NCBI RefSeq assembly: GCF_005670685.2
Contig: NZ_CP062008.1
Coordinates: 4,960,001-5,024,000, forward strand
DNA: 64,000 bases
Reading direction: 5' to 3'
Source: Mycolicibacterium mucogenicum DSM 44124
GTDB taxonomy: Bacteria > Actinomycetota > Actinomycetes > Mycobacteriales > Mycobacteriaceae
Below are positions 58,230 through 64,000 of this stretch, piece after piece. The stretch's first letter is position 1. Each line of letters opens with the position of its first letter. Both the position numbers and the translations under genes were made by a program. Under the pieces are notes generated by a model. That model did no database searches. It saw only the letters and a list, made by a program, of their open reading frames with translations, and was not told where the DNA came from.

Positions 58230-59127
58230 CGACGACTCCTGGGACATCACCGAGAGCGTGGGTGCCACCGCGTTGGGTGTGGCCGCCGCCCGGGCCGCCG
58301 AATCCCGTTCGGACAAGCCGTTGTTCGACGATCCGTGCGCGCAGATCTTCGTGGATGCGGCGGTCGCGCGCGGCTGGTCGTCGCCGTTCACCGCCGCCGA
58401 TCCCGGCCCCGCGCAGGCTACGCGCATTCGCATGGTGTCGGCGTACGCCGCGGCCCGCACCAAGTGGTTCGACGAGTTCTTCGCATCGGCCGGCGCCGAC
58501 GGCATCCACCAGGTGGTGATCCTGGCCGCGGGACTGGACGCGCGGGCCTGGCGACTGCCCTGGCCTGACGGCACCGTGGTTTTCGAGATCGACCAGCCGA
58601 AAGTGTTGGCGTTCAAGGAGGAAACCCTCGCGGCCCACGGCATTCAACCGGTCGCCCGGCACGTCGCCGTCCCGGTCGATCTCCGCCAGGACTGGCCGGA
58701 AGCCTTGCGGCAGAACGGATTCGACCCCACCCAGCCGACGGCCTGGCTCGCCGAGGGGCTCCTGCCCTATCTGCCGGCCGAAGCCCAGGATCTGTTGTTC
58801 GAGAGACTGCACGAGCTCAGCGCGCCAGGCAGTCGGGCCGCGGTGGAAGGCTTCGGCACGGACTATTTCAGCGACGAGAACCAGCGCATCCGCAAAGCCC
58901 GGATGGATGCGATCCGCGAGGAAGCCGCCAAGGCCGGTCAGCAGGTCACCGATGTCTCCGAGCTGTTCTACATCGAGCCGCGCGAAGACGTCGCCGATTG
59001 GCTGACCCGCCACGGCTGGCAGACCACGGTCGAGACCTCCGCCGAGGTCACCGCCCGCTACAAGCCCGAACTCGCCGCCGAGATGCTGGACATCGGCAGC
59101 GAATTCGTCGACGGAAAGTTGGCCTGA
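58216..59127 (+). CDS. SAM-dependent methyltransferase (mycobacterial TIGR00027 family)
   Basis: 303 aa, ATG start inside mrpG. N-terminal TESVGATALGVAAARAAESRSDKPLFDDPCAQIF is the family signature; the SAM site is VVILAAGLDARAWRLPW with FEIDQPKVLAFKEETL supplying the ribose-binding acid. WLAEGLLPYLPAEAQD follows. Members number dozens in mycobacteria; some act on secondary metabolites or lipids, most are uncharacterised. The 14-bp overlap makes it part of the Mrp transcript, although a role in ion transport is unlikely. Confidence 0.93.
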   Translation: MARTDDDSWDITESVGATALGVAAARAAESRSDKPLFDDPCAQIFVDAAVARGWSSPFTAADPGPAQATRIRMVSAYAAARTKWFDEFFASAGADGIHQVVILAAGLDARAWRLPWPDGTVVFEIDQPKVLAFKEETLAAHGIQPVARHVAVPVDLRQDWPEALRQNGFDPTQPTAWLAEGLLPYLPAEAQDLLFERLHELSAPGSRAAVEGFGTDYFSDENQRIRKARMDAIREEAAKAGQQVTDVSELFYIEPREDVADWLTRHGWQTTVETSAEVTARYKPELAAEMLDIGSEFVDGKLA

Positions 59128-59131
59128 CCGA

Positions 59132-60835
59132 TCAGCGGTACCCGTCGACGTACGTTCCACTGTCCTCCGTACGTACGGCAAGGACGACACCGGATGCGGC
59201 GATGATCTCCTCGGCATCAGCCGTCGGTGCAGTGCCGGTGGCGGTGCAATCGCTGCGGTTGAAGACCTTCAATTGTCGTTTGGCGAACACCACCTCAGCA
59301 CCGAGAATCACCGCTCGCGCATTCAACAGATCGGTCATCGGGTAGTCCGCGAAGGTACATCGCGCTTGCCCGTCTGGGCCTCTCAACATGAAGTCGTCCG
59401 CTGGGGCAGGTCCCGTGGCCAGAAAGTCCGCCGACTCGTCGCGTGTCCGATAGACAAGCACCTGCCCGTGAAAATCTAGAACACGCCGGTCGGCCGTACT
59501 CACGAAAGTACCCACGTCGCTGGTCGATTCAACGTACGCGCCCATCACATATCCATCTCGGCCCGCGCGGCTGATGCTCGGACGGATGGCGTTGAGGTCG
59601 TGGCCGGAATATGGCAGTCCCGCCAGCAGTGTTGTCTTCCAACGAATTTGGCCCGTCGATGGATCAACGTCGACGAAGCGAATGTCGGCTTTGTCACCGG
59701 ACACACACCGATATGCGGAACCCGGCAGGCTGGGGTTTCCGCCGTACCAACCGCGGCATTCAGTGGACGGCGCCGGTATCGACCACAGCAGTTTTCCGGT
59801 CCGGGTGTCGTAGCGGGTCCACTCGCTGGCATCCTTGTTGGTTCCAACGAGATACGGCGGCGATCTGCGGTTGTAGTCCAGATAGCCAAAGGCTTTCGTC
59901 ACGCCACCGTCGGTGGACCACCAAAGTTGTTGGCCGGTGAAGGCGTCCAGACCGATCAGCATTGCCGGACGACCGCCCAGCATGACGACGACTGTGCTTC
60001 CTTGATCGAATACAGCCACGTCGGCGACGGTCTGATAACGAGGTCCGCTGCGGCGATAGTGCCAACGTTCGACGCCGTCGGGCCCGTACGCGGTTACCCC
60101 GTCCTTGCCATAGGTGACGAATCCGGCCCCGCCTGGCTCAACGCGCCAATTCCGCCCACGCGACGGGCCATTGTCGTCGGCAATGCGGATCGTAAAAGCT
60201 TTTTGCCCCAGACGATCTGGACTTGGTGGAACGGCTGTCTGCGTCGCTGTGGTGGCATCGACAAACCGACTGTCGTCACCGGCGCGCAGCGCCGACATCG
60301 TCGCGGCGCCGGCGACCACCACGGCCACCACCAATCCGATACCGGCGAGCCAGAGACCACCCCGTGCCGACCGAGCGGCAGCGGGCGCGGCAAGGGCAGC
60401 AGCCACGGTGCCCGACACAGCCAGCCACCAACTGCTCACCGCGGTAGGCAATTTGGGTGTCACCGGGAGGCGTTGCATCCAGTCGAAAAACTGCCTCATC
60501 CCAGAGTCTGCCAACAGCAAGTACGCCAACGCGATAGCGGCTGCCAGCACACTCCATCCCCAGTACCGCGACACCCGTTTGAAACGCACGATCACCAGCG
60601 CGGCAACAAGAATGACGGCGACCGCACATACCGATGACGCAACTGCTTTGGGGGACATACCCGCCCAATACGACGCGTTGTCACCCTGTCGCACAGACTC
60701 TGACCACGCCGCGTAGCCAGGCGAGGGTTCCGGCACCAGCCAGCTCCACACCGATAACCCCGCCGCCCAAACCAACAGGCCCACGGCCACGCCGAGGCAG
60801 ACTGCCGACAAGCCCACCAGCACGCGTCTCAGCAT
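59132..60835 (-). CDS. Membrane protein with PQQ-like beta-propeller domain
   Basis: 567 aa. Five helices in the N-terminal about 200 residues (VGLSAVCLGVAVGLLVWAAGL; VAVILVAALVIV; WSVLAAAIALAYLLLA; WWLAVSGTVAAALAAPAAA; IGLVVAVVVAGAAT), then an extracytoplasmic propeller of about 350 residues with repeats such as IGLDAFTGQQLWWSTDGG, RYDTRTGKLLWSIPAP and DVDPSTGQIRWKTTL. The D-x-x-T-G-x-x-x-W pattern is that of BamB/PQQ dehydrogenase blades, but none of the dehydrogenase active-site residues is seen, so binding or scaffolding is likely. It converges with the methyltransferase (4-bp gap). Confidence 0.85.
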   Translation of the reverse strand: MLRRVLVGLSAVCLGVAVGLLVWAAGLSVWSWLVPEPSPGYAAWSESVRQGDNASYWAGMSPKAVASSVCAVAVILVAALVIVRFKRVSRYWGWSVLAAAIALAYLLLADSGMRQFFDWMQRLPVTPKLPTAVSSWWLAVSGTVAAALAAPAAARSARGGLWLAGIGLVVAVVVAGAATMSALRAGDDSRFVDATTATQTAVPPSPDRLGQKAFTIRIADDNGPSRGRNWRVEPGGAGFVTYGKDGVTAYGPDGVERWHYRRSGPRYQTVADVAVFDQGSTVVVMLGGRPAMLIGLDAFTGQQLWWSTDGGVTKAFGYLDYNRRSPPYLVGTNKDASEWTRYDTRTGKLLWSIPAPSTECRGWYGGNPSLPGSAYRCVSGDKADIRFVDVDPSTGQIRWKTTLLAGLPYSGHDLNAIRPSISRAGRDGYVMGAYVESTSDVGTFVSTADRRVLDFHGQVLVYRTRDESADFLATGPAPADDFMLRGPDGQARCTFADYPMTDLLNARAVILGAEVVFAKRQLKVFNRSDCTATGTAPTADAEEIIAASGVVLAVRTEDSGTYVDGYR

Positions 60836-60909
60836 GGTGTCCCCGCCCCTCCCCTGACGTTGACCAATCTGAACTTCCGCCCATTGTCAGGCGCAGTTCA
60901 CCACCAAGC

Positions 60910-62238
60910 TCAGTTGAACTTGATCTTCACCTGCTCGCCGCTGACGTCCGCGGTGGTGCCGGTGACGTACGAGGTCACCGTGCCCCGCGTGGTACCGCCG
61001 CGGCGGCCCTGGCCGCTGACCTCGTAGTGCACCTCGCCGGAAATGCGTACTTCCATGCGGTATTCGTCCAGATCGCCGATCTTGACGGCGCTCATGTCGG
61101 GCTGGCTCCAGGTGACGGTGCCGTCGACCAGTTCCCGGTCACTGATCTTCACCGGGCAGGGTGCGGGCGGGACGAGTGAACGCGACGACGAGCAGCTGCC
61201 GTACGCCGCGTCCAGCAGCTTGGCGATGGTCTTGGTGCCGGAATCGTTGAGCGCGAACTTCGGCTGCAGGTAGGCGCTCGCCGAATATCCCTCAATGGCG
61301 TCGAGCAGCAACGGCTTGCTGTTGGTGACCGTCACGTACGGACTGGTGCTGCCGAGTTCCAGGAAGCCGGGAAACACGTAGATCGCCGATTCCTCGCCGA
61401 TCTCCTTGCCGAACACCGTCATCGTCTTGTCTGCGGCATTGTTGGAGCTGCTCAACGACGACAGGTCGACCTTGACGGCGGCGTGGGCCAGCTGCCACTT
61501 GCCGCCTTCCTTCTTGACGTGGATCGTCGCATCGGAGTTCTTGTCGCCGAACTTGGCTGCCACGTGGACGTCGGCGCGGCCGATCGACTCCATGGTCTTG
61601 TCTTCGTTCAGGATGCGGATGTCACTGATCGGCCATTCGGCGGTCTGCTTCTTCAGCACGTCGCTGGAGAGGAACTCCTTCGACGCCGGTTGGTCGTTGC
61701 TGAAGGACAGCGCCATGTCGGCGTTACCGTTCGACAGCGCTTCCAGGTAGCCCTTGACGACCTCGCTGGCCGAACTCGAGCCGCCGTTGTCGCCGGAGCC
61801 GAATGAGTCGTAGACGTAGTAGATGCCACCACCCAGCACGACGAGCACCACGACGATGGCGGCGATGATCAGCGGCACCTTGTTCTTCTTCGGCGGGGTG
61901 ACGAACGGCTGCGCGCCGTAGCCACCGGCCGGCGCTCCCGGCCACCCCTGGCCGGCACCTGGTGCCGCCGGCGGGGTCCCCCACCCCTGCGGCGCCCCGG
62001 TGGGTGCGCTCGGCGCCTGGCCCCAGCCGCCGGTCTGCGGCGCGGCGGGCTGGCCCCATGCTGGTGTCTGCGCCTGGCCTGCGGGCGGCTGACTCAACGG
62101 CGGCGGCGTCTGCGGGGGCCATCCGGGCGCAGCCGGTGGGGTGGTCTGGTGAATCGCCGTCTCTTCTTCGTCGGACGACCTGCCCGCGCCCCCACCTGGG
62201 TTGGGACCGTTGTAACCGCTCCCCTGCCAACCCGTCAT
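60910..62238 (-). CDS. Membrane-anchored Pro-rich protein with DUF4878-like domain (paralogue of 17334 gene)
   Basis: 442 aa from ATG at 62238, with GGGGAGGG upstream. Pro/Gln/Gly-rich cytoplasmic head with repeated PQGWG/PGWP units, then KKNK and one membrane helix (VPLIIAAIVVVLVVLGGGIYYVY). The extracytoplasmic part begins VVKGYLEALSNGNADMALSFSNDQPASKEFLSSDVLKKQ, nearly identical in pattern to the first gene of the MoxR operon, and shares blocks FPGFLELGS and ELVDGTVTWSQPD as well as the Cys pair. About 45 kb apart on the same strand, the two are clear paralogues. A PQQ-propeller gene lies just downstream; partner and function unknown. Confidence 0.78.
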   Translation of the reverse strand: MTGWQGSGYNGPNPGGGAGRSSDEEETAIHQTTPPAAPGWPPQTPPPLSQPPAGQAQTPAWGQPAAPQTGGWGQAPSAPTGAPQGWGTPPAAPGAGQGWPGAPAGGYGAQPFVTPPKKNKVPLIIAAIVVVLVVLGGGIYYVYDSFGSGDNGGSSSASEVVKGYLEALSNGNADMALSFSNDQPASKEFLSSDVLKKQTAEWPISDIRILNEDKTMESIGRADVHVAAKFGDKNSDATIHVKKEGGKWQLAHAAVKVDLSSLSSSNNAADKTMTVFGKEIGEESAIYVFPGFLELGSTSPYVTVTNSKPLLLDAIEGYSASAYLQPKFALNDSGTKTIAKLLDAAYGSCSSSRSLVPPAPCPVKISDRELVDGTVTWSQPDMSAVKIGDLDEYRMEVRISGEVHYEVSGQGRRGGTTRGTVTSYVTGTTADVSGEQVKIKFN

Positions 62239-62319
62239 CGTGAACCCTCCCCGTAGCACAACATGCTGTGTCCAGGATAAGCGGTGCCGCACCACCCTGC
62301 CTGCACGGAACTGCCCGTA

Positions 62320-62955
62320 CTAGTCCTCGGACAGCTGGAATTCCACCATCGCCGTGAGGCTCTCGACCGCTTCCTCGAGCGCGTCCAGCCGGGCCGCGGC
62401 ATTCGGCGCAGCCAGCACCGAATACTTGTCGGCCTGGCCGATCGGCAGTAACGCGGCCAGCGCGTACAGCCGTTGTCCCACATCGGGTTTGACGGTTCGC
62501 GCCAGGATCGAGTCCCGGTCCCGCAGGCGCGCGCCCTGAGCCGACGCGATGCGTTCGAACACTGCGATGATCCGGTCCTCGACCGCCACGATGGACGCCT
62601 CCGTGACCACGGGCCCCGGCTCGTCGGGCCACCGCTCGATCTCGGCCCGCGGGTACGGATCGTCGTTGTGCCACTGCACGATTCGGATGCGGTCGGTCAC
62701 GCTGCAGCTCAGCATGTACCGACCGACGCCCTGCGGCTGGCACCGGTCGATGCGGGCGAGCGCGCCGACCGAGCACCGGGCGTCGCCGCCGCCGACCTCG
62801 CGGCCGGCCGAGATCAGCACCACGCCGAACACCTGCTCCGCGGCGGCCATGCAGTCCCGCACCAGTTCGCCGTACCGCGGCTCGAAGATGCGCAGCGGCA
62901 GTTCGTCGCCGGGCAGTAGCGCGGATTCCAGCGGGAACATCGGCGTGATGGGCAC
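62320..62955 (-). CDS. Lon-substrate-binding-domain protein (Rv0434-type)
   Basis: 211 aa from GTG at 62955, 2 bp after the stop of the ligase gene. MFPLESALLPGDELPLRIFEPRYGELVRDCM is the classic opening of the LonB/PUA-like domain, followed by a beta-rich body (IDRCQPQGVGRYMLSCSVTDRIRIVQWHND). No protease or ATPase domain is present. Such proteins may present substrates or act as regulators. Coupled with the YbdK-type ligase gene, as in the genus-wide order. Confidence 0.9.
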   Translation of the reverse strand: MPITPMFPLESALLPGDELPLRIFEPRYGELVRDCMAAAEQVFGVVLISAGREVGGGDARCSVGALARIDRCQPQGVGRYMLSCSVTDRIRIVQWHNDDPYPRAEIERWPDEPGPVVTEASIVAVEDRIIAVFERIASAQGARLRDRDSILARTVKPDVGQRLYALAALLPIGQADKYSVLAAPNAAARLDALEEAVESLTAMVEFQLSED

Positions 62956-62957
62956 GG

Positions 62958-64000
62958 CTACAACTCCAGCTCCGAGACCAGCGCGTCGACGACCTGCAGC
63001 AGGTCCCCGTCGGTTTCCTCGGCGACCCGGCGCTGCCGCTGATAGGAGCCGCCGAGGGTGTAGATATCGGCGACCCGGGCCAGCTCGTCGGCGCAATTCA
63101 GCGATGCCGCAACGGGTTCCAGCCGGTTCAGCAGGTCGTCGAGATCTTCGGTGACCAGCCGCTCGTTGCTGTCGGCATCCAGGATGATCTCGGCGTCCAG
63201 CCCGTAACGCGCTGCGCGCCACTTGTTTTCCTGCACATGCCAGGGCGGCATGGTCGGCAGCTGCTCACCGGCGTCCAGCCGGCGGTCCAGGTCGACGATC
63301 AGGCAGTGTGTCAGCGCAACCAGCGCACCGAGTTCGGCGATGTTGGACACGCCGTCGAAAATCCGGACCTCGATCGTGCCGAGATGCGGCGACGGCCGGA
63401 TGTCCCAACGGATTTCGTTCATGTGGTCGATGATGCCGGTCTTGCGCTGGTCATAGACGAAGCGCTCGAAGTGCGACCACTTCTGGAAGTGGAACGGCAG
63501 ACCCGCAGTCGGCAACTGCTGGAACATCATGGCGCGGTTGCTGGCGTAGCCGGTGTCCTCACCGTCCCAGTACGGCGACGACGCCGACAGTGCCAGCAGA
63601 TGCGGGTACTGGTTGAGCAGCGACGTGATGATCGGCATCACCTTGTGCGCCGACGAGATCCCGACGTGCACGTGCACGCCCCAGATCAGCATCTGGCGGC
63701 CCCACCACTGGGTCCGTTTGATCAACTCGGCGTAGCGCTGGCCTTCGGTGAGCTGCTGGCTCTCCCACTCCGCGAACGGGTGGGTGCCGGCACAGAACAA
63801 CTCCATGCCGCGGTCGCGCACGATCCGGCGTACCGGGCCGAGCGTGGACCGCAGATCATCCATGGCCTCGCCGACGGTGTCGCACACGCCGGTGACGACC
63901 TCAACGGTGTTGCGCAGCAATTCCTTGTGCACATGCGGCGTCTCGCCGATCTCGGCGATGACCGCGGCGGCCTCGTTGCTGAGGTCACGCGTGCGGGCAT
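62958..64000 (-). CDS. Carboxylate-amine ligase, YbdK/GCS2 type (5' truncated)
   Basis: 346 visible residues; the frame runs through the window end, so the start is outside. LLRNTVEVVTGVC, AGTHPFAEWESQQL, VHVHVGISSAHKVMPIITSLLNQYPHLLALSASSPYWDGEDTGYASNRAMMFQQLPTAGLPFHF and WDIRPSPHLGTIEVRIFD are all glutamate-cysteine ligase family 2 motifs. These enzymes join glutamate to an amine using ATP; YbdK relatives have weak gamma-glutamylcysteine activity and are not mycothiol enzymes. It precedes the Lon-domain gene by 2 bp. Confidence 0.93.
   Translation of the reverse strand, partial: ARTRDLSNEAAAVIAEIGETPHVHKELLRNTVEVVTGVCDTVGEAMDDLRSTLGPVRRIVRDRGMELFCAGTHPFAEWESQQLTEGQRYAELIKRTQWWGRQMLIWGVHVHVGISSAHKVMPIITSLLNQYPHLLALSASSPYWDGEDTGYASNRAMMFQQLPTAGLPFHFQKWSHFERFVYDQRKTGIIDHMNEIRWDIRPSPHLGTIEVRIFDGVSNIAELGALVALTHCLIVDLDRRLDAGEQLPTMPPWHVQENKWRAARYGLDAEIILDADSNERLVTEDLDDLLNRLEPVAASLNCADELARVADIYTLGGSYQRQRRVAEETDGDLLQVVDALVSELEL

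Overview
The window comes from a high-GC actinobacterium, almost certainly a Mycobacterium/Mycolicibacterium species. The indicators are a GroEL2-type chaperonin ending in [12 protein letters not shown] and MPTR-like Gly/Asn repeat proteins, an F420-type (LLM) oxidoreductase, GTG/TTG starts, and a gene order that (from memory of the M. tuberculosis map) matches Rv0433-Rv0440 and Rv0457c in reverse. I could not run database searches, so family names rest on motifs, length and context. No rRNA, tRNA, CRISPR array, transposase or phage gene was seen.

Layout. (1) 1-7016: a truncated prolyl oligopeptidase, a membrane protein, PPK2 polyphosphate kinase, an aldehyde dehydrogenase, and a run of small genes (PAP2 phosphatase, DinB, VOC, Gly-rich PadR-like regulator). 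(2) 7150-11653: a D-aminoacylase-like amidohydrolase, a PNPOx-like protein, an AbiEi/DUF559 protein and a secreted Thr/Pro/Lys-repeat protein. (3) 11839-18572: a tightly overlapping seven-gene minus-strand operon of Bat type (MoxR ATPase, DUF58, small membrane protein, two membrane proteins with degenerate or unclear VWA-like domains, a TPR/Gly-Gln-rich protein, and a membrane-anchored DUF4878-like leader gene). (4) 18767-20392: groEL2 with two tandem CIRCE operators and a strong terminator. (5) 20606-38983: accessory block with an LLM oxidoreductase, TetR/SDR pair, signal-peptide MPTR protein, an 813-bp AT-richer gap, a 1543-aa PGRS protein without a PE domain, an M24 peptidase, a polysaccharide deacetylase, a cupin, a GjpA-like porin, a large LuxR regulator, TetR, an SF2 helicase and a HAD phosphatase. 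(6) 39051-45020: the conserved plus-strand run SDR-moeA2-psd-pssA-AAA ATPase. (7) 45017-62238: a second accessory block with TetR and a decayed monooxygenase, a lipoprotein/S53 peptidase/membrane protein cassette, an LGFP lipoprotein, SRPBCC, a BatA-like VWA protein, the six-gene Mrp antiporter operon plus a methyltransferase, a PQQ-propeller protein and a paralogue of the DUF4878-like protein. (8) 62320-64000: Lon-domain protein and a YbdK-type ligase (truncated), again matching the conserved order.

How genes work together: psd and pssA form the phosphatidylserine/phosphatidylethanolamine branch; Mrp A(B)CDEFG make one cation/proton antiporter; the Bat-like operon probably forms a membrane-bound MoxR-VWA assembly; groEL2 is under HrcA/CIRCE-type control. 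Several TetR/PadR genes carry clear palindromic operators in their own promoters. The most unusual material is the PE-less PGRS gene with 585-bp super-repeats, the signal-peptide MPTR protein, the Bat-like operon with its distant DUF4878-like paralogue, and the S53 peptidase gene lacking a normal start codon.
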